A stretch of 64,000 bases of DNA from the NCBI GenBank assembly GCA_036850595.1, contig CM072158.1, positions 16,197,422-16,261,421 on the forward strand, in the 5' to 3' direction. A program made the translations under genes and the position numbers. Source of the stretch: Rhyacichthys aspro. Its lineage: Eukaryota > Chordata > Actinopteri > Gobiiformes > Rhyacichthyidae. This document shows, one piece after another, positions 49,515-63,139 of the stretch (position 1 is its first letter; each line of letters begins with the position of its first letter). The notes beneath the pieces are model-generated. The model was not told the DNA's origin. It did no database searches and saw only the letters and a list, made by a program, of their open reading frames with translations.

Positions 49515-49516
49515 TA

Positions 49517-50812
49517 TTGCTGCACGATATTGCTTGTGTTGCTAGTGAAGAGGCTGGTCTGAATGACTTCCCCTAGGTTGCCGATAATTAAATTCAAGTC
49601 AATACCAAAAACTTTAGTTAAAGGTAAATTCAGTATTTCAATATCAACAGTGTCCTACAGCTGCTGCATCAAAAGGAACAGAATCTGTAGTTTAATGTTA
49701 GCTACACCTCAACATTGCCACTCAGTAACCCATTTTTATGTTCGTTTAAGTTTGTCTTTCATTCAATCTTTATTTCAGACACACAAAGTTGGTCAACAAA
49801 CAAAAAAACAAAAGATTAAAAAAAAAAACTAAAGTTAAAATACTGTTTAGTCCACTATGAAGGAGTTTTCTGAGTTTTCTGATTGCTTCAGCAGAGCCTC
49901 ACATGTGGGTATTTGAGAAATCACAAACAGTACTGGCATTGTGACATCTCGGGACCTTAAGCAACAATCTAAAAATATTGTAGGCCACAATGAGTTAAAC
50001 TGCTTCTATAGCTCCACCAGAGATGAGATGTATACAGTGGTGTACAGAAAGCTCGAAACAGAGAACATTTGACATTTACTTTAGGAGAGCACATACTAAA
50101 CTTATGAATGAACATATTGGCCTGTGCATAAAGTTTACAACACTGTCTCTGAATATCTCAGTCATCGGTCCATCCATCTGCTAAAAAGTGACCAAGGGTT
50201 GTCACACGTTTTATGTTTCATTAACACTTCCTGAGTGACACTGCTAAATGACTTGATCATGCATCTTGTGAGAGAGATTTCCCTTTCCTCGAAGTCAGAG
50301 CTTTCCTATCTCATCTACAATACCTCTTGGGAATTATCATGTGCATTGGCGATAGCGAACACTTTTTCTAAACAATGGCATTCAATTCAAGAACAGCATA
50401 AACTTTCAAGCAAATTCGCCTTGTAAGGGTATTTTTATATCCATTCATCAGCAAAAGCCTTCAAACAGCTGCTGCTTTTACATAAATATTTGAAGATATC
50501 AGTGCCAGTCTGCTGTATAAATGTAAGTTATTGTAAGATTTCAGGCCTGAAGCCCTTTTTTTTTGGTTTATTGATCGTTAGCAGTAGTTGGACAGGATAT
50601 TGGGTGAGAGAAAATGGTGAATGGCATTGGGCAAATGATCCGACTGAGATTCAAACCCTCGTTGGATTCACATAGCAATTTGCAAGATAAAGACTTAGTA
50701 CAAAACAAGTAGTTTCATCTAAGAAAGTGGAGGGGTCTAGCTGGCCTTGCTAGAGTTTAGTACCATACCGTTCCAACCTCTTCAACCTCTAAAAGTGTAC
50801 CATACTGCTTCA
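49517..50812. other. Non-genic DNA
   Basis: No gene is recognised. A-runs lie at about 49800-49830. 50170-50420 is somewhat GC-richer but shows no motif. Confidence 0.5.
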
Positions 50813-51252
50813 GTGGAAATCAGTGCTAATTTTGACAGCAAATGTTATTCAGTTTTAATCTTAGTCTTTTGACTAAAATGCAATTTAATTTTAATTATAA
50901 TTTAGCAATCTAATCATTTTTAGTTTTAGTCTAGTTTTAGTCGACTTCAAGAAACATCAAGTCTGCTTTCCCTGAATAAGAAACAGTAAAATAATATTAA
51001 GTAAACAATTATGAACTATAAAATTATCTGTATTACCCGTCACTTACGCCATGATAAAAAACTTGAGTTCTGATTGGCTCTATTCTGTGTTTATTTTTCT
51101 GTTTATTCGTTGACAAAAGTGTCAATATATTTAGTCAGTTTTCATTCTCATTAATTTGTTTTCATTTACTTTTTGTTACATTTTAGGATCCAAAAATATG
51201 TTGACCAAAACTATGACGAAAATTATTCAACAAAATTAACACTGGCGGAAAT
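50813..51252. mobile_element. hAT-type miniature element, complete
   Basis: The element is 50821-51244. Flanking octamers are gtggaaat (50813-50820) and gcggaaat (51245-51252), an 8-bp target duplication with one mismatch. The ends are inverted: left 'cagtgctaattttgac', right 'caaaattaacactg'. The inside is rich in 'ttttagtc' and 'gactaaaatgc' words, typical of a very common fish miniature hAT family. It has no transposase; the small open frame at 51173-51358 runs across its right end and is not real. Confidence 0.85.
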
Positions 51253-51889
51253 GTGGCCTTATTGTCCACTGCAGTGTAATTTGTCTTTGAGGTGTCTAAG
51301 GTGTGCCACTATTGCTCATTACTGTTATCCACAAATGCACCCACCACACGTCTGTTAATTCAATATCAGCTGTAGGTAAATGCACAAAACACCAGGCTAC
51401 ACATGTTATATCAGCAAAAAAACATGTTGATTCAGTTTATTTTGAGAGTCATTAACTGCAGCAGCAGAAATGACATACTCTATATTGGATTCACACTGCG
51501 AGCTGTGGATTGATTAAAACATCAGAAACATGGAGAACCAAAGAGAAAAAGCAAGTGTGTATGATTACCTCCGATCAAAACAGTCTCATTTACATGTCAT
51601 TGGACTGTATGTATTTGAAGTGCACAGTCACTGCTGGTATTTAATATGTTGTTGATATGTCGGCTTTTTTTTTCCCTGACATTTTCTGAGGACGGCCATC
51701 TGATCAAACAGCAGCTGAGCCGATAAAATATTGATTGTGCATGGCTCTCCACTTTGATGAGTCCATCAGTATGTATGGGGGTTACAGTCATGAAGATATT
51801 TTTCTCTTGGCACTTTCTTCTCATTTCAATATTCCGCTAAGTTTCCCTTTTGTCCCTTGCCACTGCAACGCCATGAATATTTATGAAGG
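51253..51889. other. Non-genic DNA
   Basis: No gene is recognised. Confidence 0.5.
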
Positions 51890-52400
51890 TCACAAATCAG
51901 AACGATGGCCGTAAAGCGTGTAACCATGAAATACAGATATGCCACTATATACAGAGTGTACAACAAAGTATGGGGAGAATATTAAGTGCGCTCTTGGCAT
52001 CGAGGTCAGCCTAACAGAGGGATGAAAAGTAAATTAATGTGTAATAAGAGCGACTTGTTTTAGCTGAGCGGAGTGGTATCACCTCAGTGTGTCTGCCACA
52101 CTGTTCTGCCATCACTCTCCATGAAGCCTGCACTCGCTCTTCTCCAAGAGTTATTTAAAGCAGGTTACCAGTGCAGCAGCAGCATCCAATTTAATTAACA
52201 AAGGCGGATATAAAAAGTCCAAAGATCGTTTGCCAGAGCTATTAGGTTTCCCACTTGAAAATTAACTTCAACTTTTGACCCGGTTTGCCTCTGGGGCAGA
52301 TTCCTCCTCGTGCTAAATCCCACTGCGTCCATTAACGGAGGAGACTTCAATCAAACACAGTCTTCTCAAGCCGCGGTGACACTTCTGCCAAATGTTAATG
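51890..52400. other. Candidate conserved noncoding block
   Basis: Half a kilobase without simple repeats, in which CpG-bearing and homeodomain-like words alternate: 'aagtgcgctcttggcatcg', 'gtaaattaatgtgtaataag', 'atccaatttaattaacaaag', 'cgtccattaacggagg', 'caagccgcggtgacac'. The long stretch has no coding frame of note, which favours an enhancer-type element. Conservation is inferred. Confidence 0.35.
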
Positions 52401-53969
52401 AAAGCCTCTAACTCAGAAAAACAAGTCCAACACAGGGAACAAAGGCTGATTATCATCAAAAATAGAACGCGTATAGAATCTTTACAGTATTTTGTGAGTT
52501 TATTGCCTTTAGATATGAAATTAATTCAGGGGAAAAAAATGCCCCAGAAAAAAGCCAAGTGGAAAATTGATATATTTGCTACGGCTGTCAGGAACTGCAG
52601 GCTTGTATTGTTATCATCTCAGCTTCCTATCCCAGATTCTTGTGTGGTAAGTGATGTGGGTACGGATGCAGAAAATCATTCCTGAGCTCCTGCCGACAAA
52701 GTGCAGTGGCCATGAAACACACATGGTAAACAGATTTTTTTTTTTTCCTTTTCCTGCTTTCGTCATGTTTTTCAGTTCTTTCTTCAGTCTCCAAGTGCAG
52801 CATTACAACGCGTTTCCAAAAAGAAATTCTATGCATGTGCTCAAGTTAAAACAACACTATGTAATATTTATAGTCCAAAAGGAACATTTTCTTAATCTGA
52901 AGCTTGAAGTTGCCTGAACAAAGCTGCCTACATCTTAAGGCAAGTTTCCCCCAAGTGGTCCCTGAAGGGGCTTGTGTTTCCGCTGAACTAGTTAAGTTTC
53001 TATAGAAGATATGTTTTTCAATTGCAGGGGACAGTGAGAAATTATTAGAGATATGCTGACACTAATTAGAATGCAAACCATACTCTGTAGCTAGAGGTGC
53101 AGACATGCTGTTAAGAGATTTGTTTCTTTTTTACTCTGCACCAGAATTTTTGGAACTTACTGGTGTCACACAAAAAAAGTACAACATTTACTACATTTTG
53201 TGTTTGAATGTTATCGCAAAAACAAGGTGTAATTTATTAGAAAAATATTTCTGTTTAATGTTTTTACCTTCACTTCTCAGTATTGCTCAAGTGAGTATTA
53301 TTTATCATCCAATCAGCTGACTGCAGTGTTTAACTATGCCCCTCCCAAACCCTACCACAATTCTGGACTTGTTTGGGAACCTGGCACACATCACGTTCAC
53401 CTTTTACACTAAGGGTTATTCTGATCACCTCTCACCTTGTATACTGTACCATGCCACCAGTTGGTAAGGAAGAAGTACAGCATTAAATCAAGCTTAATGC
53501 TACTAGATTTAACTTGTAGGAACAACATGTCTGTTTTTTAGATGGGGCATATCCTTCAGTTTTCCATTGTGTCACTTTAAAGGATATGCACACTTTACAA
53601 GTCGATCTGCAACACAAGGTGATGCTTTGTCACTCCTCAGAAACACCTGGCAGGTGACTCAGTTTGGGGTTTGAAAAAAAATGCCCATATTTACTTTGTC
53701 CTGACATTTTGAGAGCTCTCCGTTTCACTCAGCCGCTGTTTTGTTGTGCGATCCTCTTAAGAATGACATGCAATTTTTGTTTCACTCTCTCAAAGGACTT
53801 TCTTTTATGTCCTTGTACAAAACTGCAGACAAAAGACATAGCTCAGACAAGTGTAAGGAAAAAAAAAAAAAACACCTTACATTTAAATATGCCATAAAAG
53901 AAATCCCTCTTTCCTTCTTATGTTTGAAATTGTGGCCAAGAAATTGAATGTGTCTTAAAATGACAGGAC
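52401..53969. other. Non-genic DNA
   Basis: No gene is recognised; overlapping frames at 52392-52917 and 53664-54012 on both strands cross T- or A-runs and have no motifs. Confidence 0.5.
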
Positions 53970-54340
53970 TCGCAAACACTGGCCATCGCTTCACTGTCTC
54001 CGGCGCCGTCATTCAGGACACCTTCAATAAACTTAATAAACTGTAATTGTTTATTGTCAGCCTGTTTACCCAGCCATCACATTAAGGGAGCTGTTAAGGG
54101 CCGTCCAGAATGTAAATCCGCTTCAAGGAGCCGCGGTGTCTCAGCGGACAGGCCGTCTGTGCATCTATTGAGTGATGACACACTGATGTGGCATTATCGA
54201 TGACGCTTAAGAGCAAAAGCGTCGATAGGGAGACAGGTGGGCTTTTTTCACAAGGAGAATTATCAGCCATCATTCTTTTTAATGTCTCTGCGCAGACTGT
54301 CAGTGCGCTCTGACTTTATCTCTGTCTGTTTAAGTGCTTT
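53970..54340. other. Candidate conserved noncoding block
   Basis: Repeat-free, CpG-retaining stretch: 'ctgtctccggcgccgtcatt', 'ggagccgcggtgtctcagc', 'attatcgatgacgcttaag'. At 54195-54226 an imperfect stem pairs 'atcgatgacgctt' with 'aagcgtcgat'. No coding frame of note. Regulatory role inferred. Confidence 0.35.
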
Positions 54341-54639
54341 AACAACTTGTGAATAATATAATACAGCAGGGACAGAAAAAATAGGTGTTATTTAAGGTGA
54401 ATGAATTTGAACGTTTTGTGGATTAAAAAAAAAAATGCCTGTCACTGGTGAAGAGAAATAATTAGGCCTCATCACAGAACTTTTGCTCAGAAAGGAAATA
54501 TTACGGGGGGTTTTTAAGGTTTTGCTAATCAACTGTTTTGTAAGTGCACAAGTTAAGTTTTTTTAATATGCCCGTTTTTGACATCAACAGCTTGAATTAA
54601 TTAAGCTAATTTCACATTCCAGTGGTATATTCAAGTTTC
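54341..54639. other. Non-genic DNA
   Basis: No gene is seen. Confidence 0.5.
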
Positions 54640-55045
54640 TATTAAGTTTTTCAAGTCTTTTTTTTTTTTTTTTACAAATTCAAGTCAACTCTTAGTCTTT
54701 TGGTTAAAAGTTCAGTCCAAGTCTTTTGGTGACACGTTCAGGTCAAGTCACAAGACTCTTTGCATGTGTCAAGTTCGAGTCTTTTGCCCACAAGTCCATG
54801 TCAAGTTCGAGTCTTTCGCCCACAAGTCCATGTCAAGTTCGAGTCTTTCGCCCACAAGTCCATGTCAAGTTCGAGTCTTTCGCCCACAAGTCCATGTCAA
54901 GTTCGAGGCTTTCGCCCACAAGTCCATGTCAAGTTCGAGGCTTTTGCCCACAAGTCCATGTCAAGTTCACGTCTTTTGGTCACAAGTCAAGTCTCAAGTC
55001 TTTGGCCACAAGTCGCAGTCAAGTTACAAGTCTCGTTGCATGTGT
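54640..55045 (+). repeat. Minisatellite, 32-bp unit
   Basis: Core array at about 54769-54965: units of 32 bp beginning 'tcaagttcgagtctttcgcc' and ending 'cacaagtccatg', nearly identical over about six copies. The flanks (54640-54768 and 54966-55045) are drifted relatives with 'caagtc' and 'gtcttttggt' words. Each unit keeps CpGs, unusual in this AT-rich window. All three frames stay open across it for reasons of periodicity, not coding. Confidence 0.92.
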
Positions 55046-56394
55046 TACTTAATTTGAGGAAGTTAAGCATATTTGTATGTATCATTTTGAAATAGTTAAT
55101 TTCAATATAAAGAGCAGGGGCAGTTCTAGAGTTAGAGATTTAGGAGCTGGGCACCTTATGACCCTGACAGGCACTTTTAAATCAGTTCTGTAGCATGAAG
55201 TAATTTAAAAGTATGTTGGGCTTTCCTACCAGGAGGGTCTGGGGTTCCTCCCAGATGTGATATCCTGTATCCTGGAGGCATTTTTAGCTGGCTATAGTGA
55301 GAAAAAATTACAATTTGTGATTATACTGGTCTCCAGTCACATATTACTATACAGGATAGGGGTTATAATTCATTTAAATATTTTCACAATAATATGTTAC
55401 TTCCAGAAAAATTGGACATTGTGTTAAATTCTAAAGTACTCTCCAAAGGGTTCTGAGGCCAGCACTCAGAGCTCCACACAGACAGTTTAATTAACAACAC
55501 TTCATAAATGTAGCAAAATCTCAATTTCATTTTCATAGACACTTGTGTTTAAAATGTCCCTTCTTTGGAATAGCAGATAAATTGGTAAATGCTACACACC
55601 TGACTTTGTAAAGGAGGTCCCAAGTTAAGATAGCCATCACTATTACAATCACAATGGACATGTACTGTCTAATTTCCTGGCTTCAAGGATCCAGCGTGTG
55701 AGAGTGCATCATTTACACTGATTAGCAACAATGAGTGAATATGCAGAGAAGTTATTTGTCAGTCTGACATCTCTGTTGTGTTGCATGAGAATTGTGTGAG
55801 CCAAGAAGGAAGGCCATCTCTAGTTCCATCACAAACAACACAGTCATTTAGTGGACACCCCCGAGGGCCACAATGGCTCTGGATACATGCTCTCTCATTA
55901 AACCTTCTCATAAAATTGGACACAAACTCAATGTCATCAGCAGCGGTCCTCCCTCTGGGCTCGGCTTGAATGTTTTATTGCAGAGTTTACAATCACTACT
56001 TCCTGGTATTGCGTCTTCTTGTACAACAAAACAGTTCCACAAATGCCAGCTAAAGCCCAAGAAACAACACCCCAACTTTTTTTGTTCTTCACATTTTTGG
56101 AATAGACACCATATCCAGTAGAGCAGCAGACAAAGAAGCTAAACACATTTGGTGAATTTTCAAAGTAAACTTGGAGCTTTAACGTTAACAAAAAGCTCAG
56201 TTTGATAACCATTAACAACTTTTCACTGACTCACTATTGCTTTGATATTTAAAGGCTCCTTTAAACTCTTGGTTAGCCTTACTATTTTTAATGCTTAAAG
56301 AAAGCATTTTATAGTGTTTTTAATCATATCAGATCCAGTGTGAAAATGTACAAAAAAATACAAGAGACACTTCCTGTGGTTGTTGAAAAGCTGC
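55046..56394. other. Non-genic DNA
   Basis: No gene is recognised. 55125-55175 ('gagcaggggcagttctagag') faintly resembles a miniature-element end. Confidence 0.45.
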
Positions 56395-56716
56395 TAATCT
56401 GTGTCATTGGGCTCAAATTGTGAAAGAGTGGTTCAGGGAGCATGACAACATTTTTACACATGGATTGGCCACAACAAAGTCCCATTAATAATCTTTGGGA
56501 TGTGCTGGAGAAGACTTTGCACAGCGGTCAATTCTCCATCATCCATACAAGATCTTGAAAAAGATGTATGCAACTCTTAAAGGGAATAAATGTTATGCAA
56601 TGCAATGTTAATCCTGTCCAGAAGCATAATCATCCATGCAGTAATTATTCAATGGAAGGCCCCTGCCTATTTACTTAGTTGAAACTAGGTGGTTACTTTT
56701 TTTTGGCCGGGCAGTG
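56395..56716 (+). pseudogene. Tc1-like transposon 3' fragment
   Basis: Plus-strand bases encode the C-terminal end of a Tc1-type transposase: 'gagcatgacaacatttttac', then 'ggattggccacaacaaagtcc', then 'NNLWDVLEKTLHS'. The catalytic-Glu position reads Asn in this copy (family 'IENLW'). The fragment ends in a terminal repeat 'ggccgggcagtg' next to TA at 56717-56718. It is a different Tc1 family from the element at 48357. No left terminal repeat is found, so it is 5' truncated. Confidence 0.75.
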
Positions 56717-56718
56717 TA

Positions 56719-57049
56719 TGGCTCCTCTTTCACGTAACAGATATAACGTTGGCTAGCAACTAAAATGTCTGGTGCTTTTAGTAGCCTGTACAAAACAAGC
56801 AATTTTTTACTGCCTTACTTTTTGCACAAAACTACCTAATAGTATGTGTACAAATTTTAGAGTATGTGTTATAACATCACTCCTCAGGGTTTCTCTCTAA
56901 CCCTCTCTGCTAGATTAAAGGCAAGTCGGTCTCTTTCCAACTGATCACAGCTTCTGCACCGGCGAATCAATGTCATTAGCTTACCCTCACCCTCCACACT
57001 TTCAAAATGCCCTTCGCTTCAAGATGACCCAAAGAGATGACACAGAAAC
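56719..57049. other. Non-genic DNA
   Basis: No gene is recognised. Confidence 0.5.
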
Positions 57050-57410
57050 CGAATGATAGCAGGCCCTGGATAACAATTTAAGGCTTCTTGTAAAATGACT
57101 GAGGAGGCACAGGGCATCTCCAACTTTACGGCTTGTGAACTCTTTAAATGGAGCAGGCGCTCATAGTCTTGCATCGAGGCATGGATAATACTCAAGTTTA
57201 ATCAAAAGGCGATTTTCCTTTTATAGATGTGTTCATTCAGTTAATTTTCTGGGAACGCCTCGAGGCGGAAAACTATTAAGTTTTTCACACGCTCATAATA
57301 ATACATTTCTATTGAAAATTCATGTCTTCCTCTATCCCATAAATGATCTGACACCTCCTCGTTAAGTCCATTTTCGGCTTTCAAGGAGGTCTTGACAACT
57401 GGGATGGGAG
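57050..57410. other. Candidate conserved noncoding block
   Basis: Repeat-free stretch with 'ggagcaggcgctcatag', 'tgcatcgaggcatgg', 'ccttttatagatg' and a perfect 12-bp palindrome 'cgcctcgaggcg' at 57256-57267. No coding frame of note. Regulatory role inferred. Confidence 0.3.
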
Positions 57411-60129
<2,719 letters not shown>

Positions 60130-61030
60130 CATTAGGAGATCAACATAGTCACACATCAAGGCTTTATTGAGGCTACTGACGCCATTGAGCACAGAGCCCC
60201 AGGTCAAAGCGCTATATTCAGTCTCAAATTATTTTTTAATGATATCTGCAAGCCATATCACACAAGATGACGGCTGCATGCACCCAATCAGTGCCACTTA
60301 ATTTGTTAGCCCAGTAGAGAAGATTATACTGTACATTGTTCATACATACACTGCAGTAATAGCATATCCAAGAATCGCACAAATCGCCATTTGATTAGAA
60401 AAACACGTGCTGGATAAATGGGTAAAAAACGTAATAGCGTAAAGAAAATGAGATTTTAAATTGGTTGCTCTGGGGAGCCATAGAATCAGACAGGACAAGC
60501 ACTTCAACTAAGTGATCTCAACTTGATTGGAACTGTCCCTGTGGTGATAAATGGTGAGGCGTAATGAATTGATCTCCGTGTTGGGACAAAGCGTAGTGCT
60601 AGGTATGGCCCCACTGTACGCCTCTACGGCTTGTGCATCCATCTGATAGAGTGTGAAGTGATTGGTTTGCTCCGTGCAGAGAGTCCCATCCATCACCGCC
60701 GGGTCAAGTGTAGGAGGCGGCAGAGGGTGAACCTGACAGGATCTCCAGTGGCGTTAATGTGAAGCGGGCCGAGTGCTGATGGAATTTTGGCATACCGAGC
60801 ACAGCCAGGCACAAGCCGTTTAGTCCTGAGAGTGACTGTGACTGTGGGTGCGCCGTGGGCGGTTACAGCTGCCCTCACAGCCAGCGTCAACTGCAGTTTG
60901 TTTTTCTCTGTTTGGCATAAGACAAAACTCTCACAGTGGAATGTGCCGTCACCAGTTTAATGAAGAGCAGAGCGTTCTAATGAATATATGACCACCATTT
61001 CATTGGGAACACATTATAAACAAGAGAAGT
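60130..61030. other. Candidate conserved noncoding block
   Basis: Nearly 900 bp free of microsatellites and known repeats. The middle (60540-60900) is the most GC- and CpG-rich run of the right half: 'gtacgcctctacggcttg', 'catcaccgccgggtcaag', 'gtgaagcgggccgagtgc', 'gtgcgccgtgggcgg'. Two minus-strand frames (60508-60696 and 60693-60890) abut there but show no known domain, and the joint between them is not splice-like. A regulatory element or CpG-rich promoter-like region is my inference; coding is possible. Confidence 0.3.
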
Positions 61031-62439
61031 TTCCATCCACAATATGATCAAAAGGGCAGTTGTTTGTTATAGTGCAATTCTAATATGCTGGTTAATTGCT
61101 TAAATCTAGCATTTTCCTCCTGTAAATGAGGTTGAAAAATGATGGGACAAACATTGCATGAGTGTAGTGTGACATAATGAGGGGTAATGGCAGTTGAGTT
61201 TGAAGTTGGTGTGTTTTTTAATGAACCCTGCACTTTCCCTTCATATTAGTTTCTTGTTATGTGTGGATGTGTATAGTTTACCTGTGCATATGTGCATGGT
61301 TTACAAACTGTAGTTCTATTGTCAGCATACACATTTTTTAACTCTGAAATTCTGTTACACATTGACAAATCGATGTGGAAGCCCACACTACTGCCATAAA
61401 CTGATTTTTTCCCCATAATTTATGGATATATATATATATATATATATAGCCCTCAGTCACTTTAGATCATTGTGAGGGTGACCCATTGTAAGTTGTAACT
61501 TTTACTCTGAACACAGAGTAATTGAAGCCAGTTAATCCATTGTCATAGATGAATGTATTGACAGTAAGTCTTTCAGTCTCCATCCAAAATCTTTAAGTTA
61601 TCTGATGGGCTGATTATATTTTGTTTTTTCCCCAACACAGCCGCGCTGTCTTCACTGAGCCTGAGGCAGAAACAGCACAGATGGCCATTTAACAAAGGGG
61701 TAAACTGTATATATTTTATAATACAATGTTTTTAAAACAGTTTTTGTTTTTTTTAAACCTATGCTGTTGAATTGCTGAATTTTCTGGTGACCCTGATGGT
61801 TTGCCTCTTGTATTAGGATTGCAACAATATAATTAGCAGTCATTGTATTTTTTGTTACGTAGGTGGAGTCTAAAACAAACAATAACAAAAGTGTTTTTAT
61901 CCATGCAATACGTTGTGCAACAGACATACGCAATGTGTGTTTCTTAGTCCTGGCTTGTTGTAGCCCATGATTATCTTTACTGTAGGTACTAGATTATTTT
62001 CGCTCAATGGGCTCTCAATATGAGGGTAGCATAGCAAATCCAAATCCTCTGGTGAACACTCATCTATGTGGAAAATAGAGTCAGGTACAGGGAGTGGGGA
62101 TGAATTAGACAATGAACTGCTCTGGTATCAATGATTGACTTAATTATGTCATTTTGATCATGAATGATCAAATGTGTCAAATGTCACGAATCAGTGAATG
62201 AAAACTACCAGCATATAAAGCAGTAAGTGACTCTACAGTGGTGTATGGATATTTTTTAGCTCAGTAGTTTAGGTTGGTCATTGGCTGATTTCTCTAGTCT
62301 CTTCATTACAGCGTTAGCTAAAAGTGAAATCAAATGATCACTGTAAAGAGTCATTTACATCTTTTACAATGTGAGTCAGCTAACAACAGTATCTTCTTGT
62401 TTAAACATAACTTTAAAATGAACGTTTTTTTAGTAGCTG
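61031..62439. other. Non-genic DNA
   Basis: No gene is recognised. A perfect (AT)n tract lies at about 61427-61448. Confidence 0.5.
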
Positions 62440-62637
62440 CTATTATAAATTCTATGCATTATGATGCTGTGTCTCACATATTCTACTCGTGTGGATTTCC
62501 GTCAATGATCAGATCCATTGGACACAGTGTGGTGGTCGGCTTGCAGTTTGTGCTCAGCCGTGACAAATGTGAAGATTGTTGCTCTGTGAACCGCGCTGAT
62601 GGCGTCAACATAACCCCCTTTATGTTTGTGTACTCAC
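62440..62637. other. CpG-bearing block next to exon candidate
   Basis: Downstream (on the minus strand) of the donor at 62637. It is repeat-free and moderately CpG-rich ('gaaccgcgctgatggcgtc', 'gtgtggtggtcggcttgc'), and might be a conserved intronic element. Confidence 0.25.
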
Positions 62638-62720
62638 AGTGACCCGCTGCGGTGTGGTCAGACGTGAAGGGACCGTCGGAGTCAACCAGCTCCATACTCA
62701 GCCTGCCACCTCGTCACTCA
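62638..62720 (-). CDS. Candidate start-codon exon, unrecognised protein
   Basis: On the minus strand an ATG at 62695-62693 sits in a favourable context (A at -3, G at +4) and opens a frame for 19 codons (peptide begins MELVDSDGPF, rich in Asp, Ser and Thr) up to a consensus donor, cact|GTGAGTAC, whose G is at 62637. Upstream, 'ttgtcttcctcgtccag' at about 62722-62738 is an acceptor-like pyrimidine tract; the same 'CAG|GTGAGT' at 62721 could instead be the donor of an upstream 5' UTR exon. The exon would be 83 bp, with 58 coding bases. CpG content is high for this window. I do not recognise the protein, and no next exon appears to the left, so it rests on signals alone. Confidence 0.3.
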
Positions 62721-62738
62721 CCTGGACGAGGAAGACAA

Positions 62739-63139
62739 GCAACTCTTTAGAAACATTTCAGTTCACTTTATTTAACTAACTCTTTTATTGCTATACGAAC
62801 CATGAGAATTTGAAAAACATGACAAGTGTCTGTACAACTAATATCAATTAGCTTCTGGGATGTTCTGTCAAAAACATGAGTGACACTGTTTTAGCTGGCA
62901 TCAACTTATTCAACTCTTATTCAACTCACATTATTCTTTTTTTTTTGGTTTTGAGGGTAAATTGTAGGTTAAATTCAACTACAGCTAATTCCAAAAATCA
63001 AACAATATGCCAATAAGCTTCGTTCAAATTTGATTCAAAAGATTCAAAATGTCTAATATTTCTCAATGTAGACCAAGAATGCTTTAAGGAAGAAAAAGTT
63101 CAATGGTCTCATTAACATTAAGGCTTTACTGCACAACCT
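62739..63139. other. Non-genic DNA
   Basis: No gene is recognised; T-run at about 62938-62946. Confidence 0.5.

Larger units (their letters stand above)
48355..49516 (+). mobile_element. Tc1/mariner transposon, full length, inactive
   Basis: The element spans 48357-49514 and is flanked by TA on both sides (48355-48356 and 49515-49516), the Tc1/mariner target duplication. Terminal inverted repeats of about 130 bp lie at 48357-48487 and 49384-49514 and are roughly 90% alike ('ggtgtgaaaaagtgtttgcc' at both ends). Between them is a transposase remnant on the plus strand. This is a typical 1.2-kb fish Tc1-like unit. TIR divergence and coding damage indicate an old insertion. Confidence 0.92.

Noticed and set aside
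54769..54965. 32-bp repeats resembling a CRISPR array
   Set aside because: The units are directly adjacent with no unique spacers, the genome is a vertebrate, and no cas genes exist.
54726..55095. Three overlapping plus-strand open frames with repeating peptides
   Set aside because: All three frames are open across the 32-bp tandem array, and each gives the same peptide set shifted. This is periodicity without a start context or splice evidence.
55125..55280. Possible miniature transposon end ('gagcaggggcagttctagag')
   Set aside because: Only one end is suggestive; no partner end or target duplication was found.
60508..60890. Two abutting minus-strand open frames in a CpG-rich block
   Set aside because: No domain, no convincing start or splice signals. 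Listed instead as a regulatory candidate.
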